This document shows, in pieces, positions 31,794-43,714 of a stretch of 64,000 nt of DNA (position 1 is its first letter; each line of letters starts with the position of its first letter). This DNA is from Pleurodeles waltl (lineage: Eukaryota > Chordata > Amphibia > Caudata > Salamandridae): positions 134,559,106-134,623,105 of the forward strand of contig NC_090447.1 in NCBI RefSeq assembly GCF_031143425.1. Direction: 5' to 3'. The notes beneath the pieces were generated by a model. That model saw nothing but the letters and a program-made list of their open reading frames with translations, was not told the DNA's origin and ran no database searches. The translations under genes and the position numbers were made by a program.

Positions 31794-32346
31794 TATGTAA
31801 CGAGGGTCAGGTCGGCTCACTCTAAAACCCCCTGTAGAGTTTACAAAACGTGCATGGCAACCGTTTGTGTCCATTCTCCACAATAACCACCCACCAGGAC
31901 CTGAAAATGGTGTGTTAAATTTTCTTTTCTTTACCCACCCATCGAGCTGTTCTTTGGTGAAATTTATTATTTTATGTCCATTATTAAGTTTAGCTGGTGA
32001 GGGAATACTGGGCACATCTATTTCCTTAATCTTCTCCTAGTCTAGATAACCAGTCTGATGTAAAGTTTCATTTAAAAATACAATTTGCAACGGAATAAGG
32101 CATTCTCTAAACAAAGCTTCACTTCCCTGACTTTGCCAATCTTTAGTTCCCCAAACACTCTTTAAGTCACTCGACTAACAGTTGCAGTATTGTTGTTTGA
32201 TGCCTTCTGCTGGTTGTGCTGAACCATTGGTAAAGATTGTATATCAGTATAGCATTTGATTCTGGTCCAGAGGCAGTGTGTATGTCAGTACTGGATTCAA
32301 GCTCGTACTGGAGAAATTCTTGAGTCTGAAGTTTTGAGTCAAAAAC
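31794..32346 (-). pseudogene. Endogenous retrovirus pol fragment (downstream of Harbinger-2)
   Basis: Minus-strand frames carry the pol remains on from the other side of Harbinger-2 (39039 rightwards). Removing the element and one ATA copy leaves the reading frame continuous, which proves they were one gene. The part at 32015-31800 is a degenerate but long frame. It is cut at 31794 by the Penelope insertion. I do not recognise the exact subdomain; by position it lies after RNase H. Confidence 0.6.
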
Positions 32347-32482
32347 ATAGGTGGTCATTATGAACATGGCAGGAAACACCGCACCGCCGGCGGTGATGGT
32401 CTGGTCCACCAAATAATGAAGCCAATGAGAAACAAGCAGTGGGCCATTTTGGTAGTCCCGCCAACGACAGAAGAGGCCGTCC

Positions 32483-33088
32483 AACAAAATCGACCACAGT
32501 AGTTTATCTGAGCCAAAGGATACTAAAGGCCAACAAACTAAAAGCCCTGGAGAAGGGCATTGGCTTTGTCCCCACACCAAAAATTGACATCTTCAAACTG
32601 AGAATTGAAATAGCTGAGTTCTTTCGCAAAACCTTAAACCTTCTTCTTAGAACACCCTGTTACCAATACAGGACAAGATAAGAATACTGGGTTATGAGTC
32701 GAAATTTACCCCTCCCAGTAACCAAATACCACTGGAAGTGCTGGCCTTTGAGAAATCAGTGAGCTGAAAAATTTACAACTTACGAAAGAACTCCACAGAT
32801 GTATTCCAGAATATAAGCATGCAGGAATTAACTGCCTTACGAGAACTCACCAATGGCACCTCAATAATAGTTAAACCAGCAGACAAAGGAGGTGCCACGG
32901 TGATAATGCCCACTGCTATGTATAATGAAGAATGCTTACGTTTATTAGAGAACACTCAGCACTATAAAAAACTCTCCAGAGACCCCGCACACAAGATCAA
33001 AGAAAAAATAGCCTTATTAATATCAAAAGGCCTTGATAATGAATGGCTCACTAAACATGAGGCAGCCTTTCTCAACCAAGAGAACCCC
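32483..33088 (+). pseudogene. Penelope-like reverse transcriptase, N-terminal fragment
   Basis: Plus-strand frames, broken by stops, read ALEKGIGFVPTPKIDIFKLR, then AEFFRKTL, and later SIIVKPADKGGATVIM followed by a Y..E...LL...YKKL pattern. These are the N-terminal and first RT motifs of Penelope-like elements. The fragment stops at about 33088, where Harbinger SANT1 sequence begins abruptly. It lies in the opposite orientation to the GIY-YIG piece at 31198-31790, so the two are not one collinear copy. Confidence 0.8.
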
Positions 33089-33094
33089 AAAACA

Positions 33095-34860
33095 TGCGTG
33101 TGTTTTTCAGTGTGCTTCTTGTGTGTTGATCTGTGTGCATGGCTGAGTTATGTGTGCTTGGGATGGGTGAAGAGAGTGGGGTGCTGGAAGGGGTAGAGGT
33201 GGTAGGAGGGGGGATGGAAAGACCAGGGACACTGGCTGCTGTCAAAGAGGAGGCCTAAGCCTGAAAAGATCTCTGTAGGCCAGACATGGCACAGTGAATG
33301 CCTTCCAGGAATGCATTGTATTGCTGCATCTGGGATGCTAGCCCCTGGATGCCATTCACGATGGTTGTCTGCCCTACAGAGATGGTTCTCAGGAGGTCAA
33401 TAGCCTCCTCCATGAGGGCAGCAGGGCTGACTGGGGCAGGGGATGAGGTGCCTGGGGCGAAGGAGACACCCACCCTCCTGGGTGACCGGCATGGGCAACT
33501 CGGTGGGGAGCAACTGGGAGAGCGGTGATGGTATGGTAGTGGCGGAAGATGGCAAAAAATGGGTTGGCCCAGAAGGGTTCTCCACCACCAGGGAGCTGCC
33601 ATCGGAGGAGGTATCAGAGTCACTACCTCCAGTGGTAGTTGCCTCGCCATTGGTACTTCCCTCGCCCTTCAACCCACTGGTTCCCTTGGCGTCGGTCGAC
33701 TCAGCCTCCTGGGAACCGTGGGCTGCAGCATTCCCAATTGCCGGTGCCACAGCTCCCTCGCCAGATGATGCTAATGTACACAAGGACACAAGAGCACAGG
33801 GGTAGGGAAACAAAACAAGAAAGAAGTATGTCAATTCCAGGAAATGTGTACATGTTGGGACACATACACTCCCACCCAGCTCAGGCACAAACCCTCAGCA
33901 GACACAACACATGTTATGAATGTGTCCCTGACTGGTAGGGATGACCCCACAATACACTACATTCCCATCCCGACCCACTACTCTCATACACTTTGTGAAG
34001 TGAACCAATGAGAGACGATGCCAAGCCAACACATCTACAAGTTCATGAGGCTACATTGAATGCAATGGTCCAAACAGGGGACCCCTTACAGGCCTACAGA
34101 CCCTGCCAAAACTGGCTACAACACTATCTCATGGACGTGGAAGGGGGCAGGACTGCAGGGACACAACTGTCTATGTGCCTGGCACTACCATGCATGCACC
34201 CCTTAGTGTCTACCTACACTCATCATAGTGGCATCACAACAGTGTAGGTACTCACCCCCTTGTGGCTGCTGTGCTGCCTTCAGGCGCCCATCCAAATCCG
34301 GATAGGCCACTGCCAAAATGCAGGCCATTAGGTGGGTCAGGGTCCGATGGGCACCCCTCCCTCATTGGGAGGCCTTCCCCAGCTGGGCCTCTCTGGTCTT
34401 TCTTGCCCAGCACCTCAGGTCCTCCCACCGCTTCCTGCAGTGGTTGCTCTGCCGATTGTAGACCCCCAGAGCCACCCTTCCTTGGGGATAGCTTGCCGTT
34501 GTTCCCTCTTCTGATGGGCGCTGACCTGCATGGGACACAAAGACTAAAGAAACAGACGTCAGTGTGGGTACCCCGTACACAAATGCCATGCCCGTTCATA
34601 CTGACATGGCCCATGGAGACATGGATATGGACAAATTATAAGCCAAAACTGCCAGACACACTACGGGTGAGCAGTCACACAGCGAACAAAAATGCATACA
34701 GGCATCTGCCACATTCACACACATCTAAGGACAGATAACAACTCACCTGCTCCTCTGGTCGCCTGTACAACTTGGCATACAGGGGTAGGACCCCGTCCAC
34801 CAGCTTTTCAAGCTCCTCCTCAGTGAAGGCTGGGGCCCATGCCCCTGTAACACACGCCAT
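33095..34860 (-). pseudogene. Harbinger-2 Myb/SANT-type protein 1, truncated
   Basis: Exon 1 is 34860-34747, 38 codons exactly as in Harbinger-1, beginning MACVTGAWAPAFTEEELEKL; donor GTGAGT. Exon 2 is 34525-34256. Exon 3 starts at 33770 (acceptor ATTAG). All boundaries match Harbinger-1, which supports the gene model for both. A frameshift lies in exon 3 near 33500, after which the conserved AIDLL..I.VGQTTIVNGIQG helix is readable. The C-terminal Ser/Thr/Pro region is lost at the Penelope junction. Inactive. Confidence 0.8.
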
Positions 34861-35449
34861 CTCTGGGACCAGAGTCAGGACACAGCTGCACACACAATGG
34901 AGTTCTTCCCTTCTCATAATGCAGGAGTCAGGTGTCAAGGTCCTGTGAAGATGGTGGTAGATACCGCAGAGGTGTGCACTGTCACCGCCGGCGGCGATCA
35001 CGATTGGCCCAGGCTCCCCATTGACAACCATTAAATCCTATGATCAGGTGCACGGAGGTGAAACCGCCTACCGCCATGATGACTAACGCCAGCGGAATGA
35101 AGTCACTTCCACACTACAACACCTGGATGGCAGGAGGCTGCCATTTTGCTTCCACCACGTCTCTATAACCTGGCCCGGGGCCTCATCCATGGCCCCATTC
35201 TCTCTCCCTTTCGTCAAGTACTGACATGAGTACTGGGCCCCACATGTAATCATGGTTGGAAGTGTGTCTACACTGTGATGCCATTATGACTGAGACACCT
35301 CACCACACATTAGGCTGTCGGACTACCTCATTCTTTGTGTGTGTGTGTATGTGTGTGTGTTACATATGTGTCGAATTGTAAAAATGGATTGTGTCACTAT
35401 GTGATGCAAGTGTATGTCCAAACTCAAAATGTGTTCCTTCATCACCCAT

Positions 35450-36573
35450 AGGCACAGACCCATGTGGGGAGGAAGAGCCCCATCTTTTTACAGACCCCTA
35501 ATAGATCTGGCCACCATGGAGGAAGGTCTCATTATCATAACTTACCAACCTAATCGAGCTACAATCCTTGACCTCTGTGCAGTAATGGGTCCTGTTCTGA
35601 AGCCGGGCAATAGGAATCACCATGCCATACCAACAACTGTGCAGCTACTATCTGTGCTTCATTTTTTGGCCACAGGCTCATTTCAAGTGACAGTGGCCAT
35701 GGCTGCAGGGGTATCTCAGCCAATGTTCAGCCACATCCTGTCCAATTTCCTGAATGCATTCGTTCAACACTCACAAAGTTATGTCCTATTTCCCCAAAGG
35801 GCTGATCTCACCACCATCAAATCAAGATTCTATGCCTTTGCAAATATTCCCCAGGTGATAGATGCTATTGATGGAACCCACATTGCCCTCATACCCCCAA
35901 GAGTGAATGAACAGGTGTATCAGAATTGTTAAAACTATCACTCCATGAATGTCCAATTGGTGTGTACTGCTGATCAGTACATTTCACATGTCAACACAAG
36001 GTTCCCAGGATCAGTCCATGAGTCATTTGTCCGGAGAAACAGCAGTGTGCCACACATGATGGGACAACTACTAGGGGGACAGAGCTTAGCTCTAGGTGAG
36101 TGTGTATGACACTGAATCAGTTACATATCTGACAGCCAGGCTGTAGGCAAGTCAGATGTGTGTGTTTCAATACTCTTTCACCCACTTTTTCAGGGGATTC
36201 TGGCTACCACAACATGCAATGACTCCTGACACCTGTGAGGAATCCCAGGACAGATGCAGAGAAGAATTATAATGAGGAGCATGGTCATACTAGGAGGGTG
36301 ATTGAGCGCACCATAGGACCCCTGAAAGCAAGATTTTGTTGCCTCCAGCTCTCTGGAGGATCCCTTTGCTCAGTCCCTGACAAGGTGTGTAAGATAGTAG
36401 TGGCCTGCTGCATGCTGCACAACTTGGCAGTGAGAAAAGCTATCCCACTTCTGGAAGAGGAGGATGCAGTCCAACCAGCCCTGCCACCTCAGAGGAGGGA
36501 TGAGAGTGATGGTGAAGAAGAGGGAGAAGATATCAACACTAGGACCCAGCTAATCTGGCTATACTTCCAGTGA
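35450..36573 (+). pseudogene. Harbinger-2 transposase with an extra intron
   Basis: The frame starts after CATAG|GCAC at about 35450, the same acceptor site as Harbinger-1. The helix-turn-helix (GSFQVTVAMAAGVSQPMFS) and first catalytic Asp (DAIDGTHIALIPP) are readable up to a stop at about 35930. A GT-AG intron, 36096-36193, splits the codon just before the second catalytic Asp (DSGYHN). The third block (RRVIERTIGPLKARFCCL) and an acidic tail follow. At least two nonsense changes (after the VYQNC segment and soon after DSGYHN) make it dead. Harbinger-1 is continuous at the intron site. Confidence 0.88.
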
Positions 36574-37065
36574 CTCTCAGGTACTGTTCTATGATACTGA
36601 TGGCTTCACTGCATTGTTTCAGGATGACTCATGTAGTAAGTACTGTGGTGTCCTTTACCAGTGAAAATGCAAAATCATGACTGAAGTGGCAGATGCCAGT
36701 GCACGCAATGGAATGTACAGTGTGCCATACTTCACACACTACAGTCTGTTGGATTGCCTCCTGCAATAAAAGTGGCATTATGATGGTAACTGGCTACTGC
36801 ATTCACATTCACAATTGATAGCTCATATTGATTAAAGACGGATATTCTGAGTGCACAGGTGTATTTAGATAAAAAGTCAAAACTTCCATGAGTGTTGAGA
36901 CAGTGGAAGGGAGTGGGCCCATGGTGAATAACATACTCAGCTACAAATGCTCAGCTGTTGGTTGCACAGGGATATCCTCTATGGGCCATTGGAAGATGGT
37001 GAAATGGCAGTGGCATGTCAACTAGGGAGCTCAGTGGCACACAAGGGAGACAGTTCAGGGCAGAG
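36574..37065. other. Intergenic spacer in Harbinger-2
   Basis: Between the convergent transposase and SANT2 remains. No coding frame. Matches the similar-sized spacer 13952-14432 of Harbinger-1 by position. Confidence 0.5.
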
Positions 37066-38452
37066 TCACTTCCTGGCGCTGCGCTTGGTCTTGACTGGTG
37101 TTTCAGTGGGATGTCTGGGTCTGAGGGCGTGTTTGCAAAGGTGCAGCTGGGCTACAGGGGTAGGGGTGCTGGTGTCCTCTGAGTACTCTGGCACTGCCAC
37201 CAGTCCAGTGGATACTGCAGATGTAGATGGCAGGGCAGTTTCCTGGCTAGTGTAAGGGGCCAGCAGCTGGGTGGAGAACTCAGGCTGGATGTTTGTCTGG
37301 CGCTGCAGCACCCCTGCAATGGAGGCCATGGTCGAATTGAGCTGTTTCCATTGCTCCATGGCCTCCTGGTGGCCTCATTGCAGTTGGCCCTTCAGCATCC
37401 TGCCTGGTGGTGGGTGGAGACTCGGGCCTCTGTACATGCTGGCAGCCAGTCAGTGGCCTGGTGACACTGGTGTGGGATCGTTTGGCTGGAGCTGATGGTG
37501 ATGGCTGAGTGCAGGGATGTCAGTGGTGTCCTGGGTGGGGCTTTTGGAGAGTGACTGTCCAGGGGTGTGGGATGGGTCAGGGAATTCTTCTGTGTCCAGA
37601 CATCCCTCTGCACTCTCCTGAGTGGGGCCTCCATCTTTAGGTGGAGGACTGACACTCCTTGACGTCTCCGTCCGGGTGGCATGGGTGGTGGTGTCTGTGT
37701 GTGAGAGAATAGAGATGTGGGTGTCCTGCACTTTCTTGCCAACAGCAGCACTGGTCAGCAGGTAATTGGTGGTTGGATTACCATGTAATGGCATGCAAGG
37801 TCCCCTCGTGTACATTTAGATGCATTTATTGAGGGGGGTGGTGGTGCATTGTAGGGGTTGTAGGGCTACTGGATAATATGCATGGGTTGGTGACTGTGCA
37901 CATGGGGCTGGAATGGTGATTTGTATGGGGGATTGTGGGCATGCAGGTGACTTGGATGTGAGTGTGTGGTTATTGTGGACTGAGTAGGAGATGGGGTCCT
38001 GGTGGTAGTGAGAGGGATGGAGTGATACAGGCATTATAGGTGTGGTGACTGTTAAGGTATTGTAGTTGACTTACCTGAGTCCAGTCCTCCAGTGAGTCAA
38101 GTGAGACCTTCCGGGTGCAGGATAGCCAGGACCTTCTCCTCCCAGTAGGTGTACTCGGGGGGAGGATGTGGGGGACCACCACCAGTCTTCTGTACGGCAA
38201 TTTTGTGCCTGGATGCCATGGAACAAACCTTCCCGTGCAGGTCGTTCCATCTCTTCCTGATGTCATCCCTGTGCGTGGATGGTTTTCCACTGCATTTACC
38301 TTGTTGACTATAATCTTCTATAGCTCCATCTTCCTGGGCCAGGGGTACCTGCTGTACTTGCGCCCCGAATAGGTGTGGCTCGACCCTGAGCATTTGTCCA
38401 CCATGGTCCTTAGCTCCCTGTCTGTGAAGCGGGGGTGCTTAGGGGGTGCCAT
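37066..38452 (-). pseudogene. Harbinger-2 Myb/SANT-type protein 2
   Basis: Exon 1 is 38452-38075 (ATG, MAPPKHPRFTDRELRTMV; donor GTAAGT), and later in another frame DDIRKRWNDLHGKVCSM. Exon 2 is 37694-37066 (acceptor ACACAG) and ends with a basic tail TPVKTKRSARK. Exon 1 is 378 bases, the same as in Harbinger-1. Frameshifts in the SANT-type domain destroy it. The linker and proline-rich parts are diverged, while the domain core and the basic C-terminus are kept. Confidence 0.78.
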
Positions 38453-39038
38453 GGTGTGTGTTGTGGGTGGTGTATTGTAGGTGTATAGGTGAGGGTGCTG
38501 TTGTGTTGTTGGGTGTGTGGCTTGTGATGGTGGTTGTACTATGTATGTGTTGTGGTGGTATATTTGTGTGTGCAACTGAGTTCAGTGTATGCGTGTTGTG
38601 TTTTTAATATCTGCCATGCTGTTGGCGTTGCAAGGGATTGTGGGGTGTGTATGTGTGTGTTTTAAAGTGTTGTGGATGTGTGTCAGGTGTGTGGTTTTCG
38701 AACTTGTCAATGTGTGCATTTGTAGTTGGCGATTCCGATTGCGGGCCATGGCGGTCCGTACCACCAATGGTCATTCGACATTCACTGTCCGCTGAGCTGA
38801 TTTGTGCATCATTATTTGGTGGGCGGGGGAATTGTCTGCATGGCGGTGGCGGGTGAGGTGTACTGCCTTTTTGCTGTCGTTGGCCCGGGTGGTGGGCGGG
38901 GGTTTCAAGATTTTTGGAGGTTTGTCTTTTTGGCATAATTATCCGGCGGTATGCAGTTCACCGCCACTGGCAGTCTTTTGTTCACCGTCAGCACGGTGGT
39001 CGGCGGTGATTGCCGCCCAGTTCATAATGAGGGCCATA

Positions 39039-39983
39039 GTCTACATTAATGGCAGTCAGAGACTTTGCCCATTGTATCCATAACAGATGTAATGCTTTTG
39101 TGTTTGGAACACTAGCTTTTGTAACAGCCTCAAGGGCTGGTATGAGGGTTACAACAATAATCCGTTTTCCCTGGGACACAGGTCTCTCTTTTATCACGAC
39201 TATCTGAACAACAGTCAGACTTTTTTCAGTGGGAACAACACATTTTTCAGCTGTAGAGTACATGTGTAATATGTATGCTATGGGTACAGTATCATCTTCA
39301 TTGAATGTTACATAGTTGAATCAAATGGAACCAGCAATTACTCTGATGACCCAGTTTGTTTTGTTATCATTTGTGTGTAAATATTTTGCTTCAAGCATGT
39401 CCTGCTGCAATGCTCTCACAATTAGTGTGTGTTTGACTGTCCTGTTTTTACTTGAAAAGTCGAGCGTATTAAACCATACAATGGTTTTATGCATTGTGCA
39501 GAATCTGGGATGTAAGTTCTGCCAAAGATGAGGAAGCCCAATAATAATTAAACCTTTTTAATGGTGTTTGGTGGTTGTAATTGTGTGCATTTTTCTAGAA
39601 AGTGAGGCACCAGGCTCTTTCCTTCATCGGATAACTCATAACCCAGAAACTGGACACAGAGAAAGGCAATTTTAGTTTTTTTTAAATTGAGTGTGTAGCC
39701 TGTTTTCGGCAAATCCCACAACAACGAGGTCTACCCGTCTAAAATGTTTCATGAGATTATCATCTACACAGGACAATGTCTCAGGGTCAATGTCCTGTAA
39801 GATGGATATTACACATGCCGATAACAGTCCAGGACTGATCTTATACCCTTGTGGAAATCTACAAAACTTTCTTTGTGAGCCTAATGTGCTAAATTAGGTT
39901 AAATCCCTTCTTTCAGGTGCTATATTTTGGCAGAAGAACCAACTGGATATATCCAGCGTTGTTTTGTATTTTTTGCACAATAT
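39039..39983 (-). pseudogene. Endogenous retrovirus pol: RT catalytic and RNase H region
   Basis: Minus strand. A KFCRFPQGYKISPGLL-type block near 39870 is followed by a VDD box, in which the usual first aromatic residue is replaced by Cys. This is the retroviral RT core. A thumb/connection-like segment follows around 39640-39540. Frame 39263-39052 (PTEKSLTVVQIVVI) resembles an RNase H segment. Multiple stops and frameshifts are present. The class is uncertain; gene order and motifs fit a gamma/epsilon-like or related vertebrate retrovirus. Harbinger-2 interrupts it at 39038 and a deleted Harbinger at 39984. Confidence 0.75.
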
Positions 39984-40720
39984 GGCCCTCATTACAACCC
40001 TGGCGGTCGGTGATAAGGTGGCGGTAATACCACCAAAATGCCAGCTGTAATAACTGCAAAATTATGACCATGGTGGGAACATTCGACATTCACTGTCCTC
40101 AGACAGACAGACACTTTAACACACTGACCTAGGGTGTCGTTGTGTTGCCATGAGTGTGGTGTGAGTGGTGTGGGTGAGGGTTTGTAGGGTGATGTGTTGG
40201 GGTGTGTGCTGTGGGGTGTGTGGGTGGTGTATAGGTGTAGGTGGTGTGTGTCTCTGGTCTTGTCTGTGCTTGTGGAGTCTGTCTCGTGCCAATGGTTTGT
40301 ATTCGTAAAGGGTTCTGGGTGATGTGGATGTGTGTTTTATAGTGGTGTGAGTGTGTGGGTGTGGTGTGTGTATGTGTGTCAAGTGTGTGTAGTTTGAATT
40401 GTCCAATGTGATGTTGTTTTGTTAGTGGGTGTGTATTTTGAGCACAGCGGTATGTACCGCCAATGTTTTACCGCCATTGAATGTCTGCGGTGGTGATGGG
40501 TGGGTCATAATGTTGTGGGCATAGTTCTGTTGGTGTAACGGTGTGGGTTTTGCTACCGCCAGTTGATCACTAACCTTTGGGCTGGTGGACTTGTGTGTGT
40601 GGCTGTATAGTGATGGATTTGTATGTGTGTGTCATAATATGGTTGGCGGATATCCGACGCAGCAGCGGTATGTTGGCGGCAGTCAGAATGGAATTTACCG
40701 CCAATATCATAATGAGGGCC
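39984..40720. mobile_element. Internally deleted Harbinger, 737 bp
   Basis: Ends GGCCCTCATTACAACCCTGG and, reverse-complemented, GGCCCTCATTATGATATTGG. Flanks TAT (39981-39983) and CAT (40721-40723) are an imperfect 3-bp duplication. The left 145 bp match the left end of Harbinger-1, including CACTTTAACACAC. From about 40128 the sequence jumps to the start of SANT2 (minus-strand ATG then QRHPR) and runs to the right end. It is thus a deletion product of a full-length element that lost all of the transposase and SANT1 and almost all of SANT2. It splits the retroviral RT. Confidence 0.88.
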
Positions 40721-40723
40721 CAT

Positions 40724-42510
40724 TTTGTTATTGAGTGCTGTGCTGTGTGCATTTTGAATGGCGAATGTTTGTGTAGGACTATTTAAGTGTCTGAAATCTA
40801 AGACTATTCTATATGAATGTTCCAGCTTAGCAATGGGAAACAAGGGGTTGTTCATTGGTGAGGCACAGGGCTCAATTACACCCTGGTACTCAGGTTGTGT
40901 GAGTATTTCTCTCATTGATGCAATAATCTCATTCTTTAAGGGCTATTGAGGTTGAGGCTGTGGTTGTGACCTAAAATGTATTATGTGGTAGCCAGGGTCT
41001 GTGTCCCATCCCATATGGTTGCAATACAGCACTGTGGCTTCTGCCAATGCCCAATCTGAAGCGTAAACTTCTCTTAACTATAAAGGAACCAAGGGCAAGA
41101 AAGATGAATAATTACATCTTCCCCTAGTGGGAGAGTATGGACAAATTCAGGTGCGCAGTCTTTTTCAATCAGGAGGATATCATCATGTGTAGTCAATCTC
41201 TCCCAAATATTACTTTAAATGTGTGCTTAATTTCTCCTTCTATTTGTGTTTTTATTTGGGGTAGACACGCCTATCCGCTGTTTCAGCTTCTAAAGAGTCA
41301 TGAGTTGCTGTTGCATCTAGAAGCTCTTGAAAATTTTGATGAACTGTTGTGACCTCTGCCTCGCCGTTCTCATCATGTGTGGCATTTATAGCCAAAATTG
41401 CAGCCATTTTTTTCTTTTTAAACTGTTGTTTTTGTTGGGGAGGTTTCTCTTTCCTTTTTATGGAAAGCTCTGAGATATGTTTTGAATCTTTTCTTGGTTT
41501 CATGTATTTGTTTCATTACTCAGAGCACCCATCTCTCTCACTTTGTTTATCCAGTAAGTCCTGGAAGGAACAAGATTGCCTTGTATCAGTGTATTGATAA
41601 CTATCAAGAGTTGTCAAACTGTCTCTATTTCATAGGTTGTGTCATTTCTCAGAGGTCTTTGGGCGTGGAGATTCTCCTCTTTGTTTTGCATTATCTTTAT
41701 TTTGTTTTTGTTTATCCCAGCATTTTTTAGAACCCTCTTCTTGCATGGTAGAATTCTTATTGGATGTACACTGTAGTTGTGATTTACTTGGTCTGACACC
41801 CAAACTATCCCAACCGATACTTGAATAGATTTTGGCGAAAATGTTTGGTAGCTTACGCTCCTGATTCTGGTCAGGAGCATCTCAGGAGCCATTGGTGTAT
41901 TGTCAGAGCTACTGTTTTCCTTTTAAGATTACTTAATATTATTGAGGATACCATGGCAAAATTGTCAATTAACTGCATCCCTAGGTCTAGGGCCAGGGCA
42001 GCTCCATATTCATCCTGAATTTGTTTCAACACTTCCAGGAGGTTTGCAAGTGTTGGTGTACCGTGTGCAGTAGTATACAGCGCAGCGAATACCGAACCGC
42101 ATGTGTTACAGTTATCTACTGAGGGAACCATCCTAAATGGCAAGCACATTGTAAGAATTCCATGTTTAACTTGGGGTCCCATATGAGAAAGCACTGCTTC
42201 CAAAGTGCTTATGTATTGTGCTAACCAAAATGAAATTTCTTCACATTTGGTGGGTACCTTACCCATGATCAAATGAACTGTGGCAGGATTAGTGCCAGCC
42301 GTTACCATGTGTGGTTGCGGTGGAGAAGCCCTCGCTGGGGCAGTATTTCATGTTTTATTACAAATTGTATTAAGCTTCTATATACTTGTACTAAATCATC
42401 ATATAGGCAGCACACTTCTGCTACTGTCATTGTATTAGCATTAGGATGTGGTGTATATGTGTCCAGCTGTGGCCATGTAGGGCCTCCATTGCTCAATTGA
42501 CCTAGACTAA
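40724..42510 (-). pseudogene. Endogenous retrovirus gag, protease and RT start
   Basis: Minus strand. Frames 42496-42302 and 42308-41871 (145 codons; KCEEISFWLAQYISTLEAVL, then LLEVLKQIQDEYG) look like gag by position and helical composition. 41503-41252 is lysine-rich (KRKEKPPQQKQQFKKKK) and may be nucleocapsid or a linker. The protease region (41250-40950) is degenerate. 40915-40750 holds the first RT block (SPMNNPLFPIAK then IVLDFRHLN), which is clear. Breaks are frequent. The RT assignment is firm; gag is inferred from position. Confidence 0.65.
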
Positions 42511-42878
42511 TATTATGTGCAACTTGTGGTCGGGTGCCATAGCCAATTTTCTGTTCGTGATAAGATAAAGTTATTTCTAAATATGCATATGCACTGTATT
42601 CTGATGGTGCGTTAGCAGGAGTTTATTGATGGAAAGTGTGCGTGTTCCCATCAACTGCTGGAAAAGTGGCCCAAGAGTAAAAAAAAACAGTTCTATATGC
42701 TAGATTTACTCAAGTACGAATGTAAATGCTCCTCCAGCCTCTGTGAGACCATTATTTATTAAATGATTTATGAGGGAGAGCCTCATGTTTGCTGCAATTA
42801 CAACCCATTGGGGTTCCGCCATATTTCAATATTAGAACGTTGTATGGTTCAGAGATAGGCACACCAACTGGGGATTTA

Positions 42879-43501
42879 GGGGGTCATTCTGACCCCGGCC
42901 GGTGGCGGAAGCCGCCGGCCTGGCTGGAACCGCCAGAATACCGCTGCGCGGTCCAAAGACCGCCGCAGGTATTCTGGGTTTCCCGCTGGGCTGGCGGGCG
43001 ACCTCCAGAAGGCCGCCCGCCAGCCCAGCGGGAAACACTCTTCCATGAGGATGCCAGCTCCGAATGGAGCCGGCGGAGTGGAAGGGGTGCGACGGGTGCA
43101 GTTGCACCCGTCGCGATTTTCAGTGTCTGCATGGCAGACACTGAAAATCTTGGTGGGGCCCTGTTACGGGGGCCCCTGCAGTGCCCATGCCATTGGCACG
43201 GCAGGGGCCCCCAGGGGCCCCACGACACCCCATACCGCCATCCTGTGCCTGGCGGCCAAAACCGCCAGGAACAGGATGGCGGTATGGGGGTCGGAATCCC
43301 CATGGCGGCGCAGCAAGCTGCGCCGCCATGGAGGATTCCCCAGGGCAGCGGAAAACCGGCGGTACACCGCTGGTTTTCCTTTTCTGACCGCGGCTGTACT
43401 GCCGCGGTCAGAATGCCCAAGGGAGCACCGCCAGCCTGTTGGCGGTGCTCCCGCGGTCGTTGGCCCTGGCGGATTTTACCGCCAGGGTCAGAATGACCCC
43501 C
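42879..43501. mobile_element. Harbinger MITE, 623 bp
   Basis: Ends GGGGGTCATTCTGACCCCGG and, reverse-complemented, GGGGGTCATTCTGACCCTGG. TTA at 42876-42878 and 43502-43504 is a perfect target duplication. The interior is GC-rich with long hairpins (for example CCCGCTGGGCTGGCGGGCG and its complement around 42980-43035). Closely related to the element at 54609-55237. It sits between retroviral gag and the 5' LTR-like repeat. Confidence 0.92.
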
Positions 43502-43714
43502 TTAATCCTTTCAAAAGTTCAAGCTTGAACAACCTACAGTGATAAATAGTTTCGTCCTATCCTACCTGAGGAGGGTGTTCCTAATACCACAGATTTCTCT
43601 GTATAAGGTAATTAGGGTGTCTCTTACAATGTAATGAGACAGAGATACTTGGGAGATCCTTAATTCAGTGCTGAACCATAATTGATAGCGTCATGTCATA
43701 AAGTATTACGGTAA

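Larger units (their letters stand above)
32350..39035 (+). mobile_element. Harbinger-2: older Harbinger copy, 6.69 kb, inserted in the retrovirus
   Basis: The left end is GGTGGTCATTATGAACATGG and the right end reverse-complemented is GGCCCTCATTATGAACTGGG. ATA at 32347-32349 and 39036-39038 is the target duplication. It has the same gene order as Harbinger-1: SANT1 (-), transposase (+), SANT2 (-), all broken. The left part of the element (transposase exon 1, minisatellites, end of SANT1) is missing and a Penelope fragment occupies 32483-33088. It is diverged from Harbinger-1, so it represents a different subfamily and an older insertion. Confidence 0.9.
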
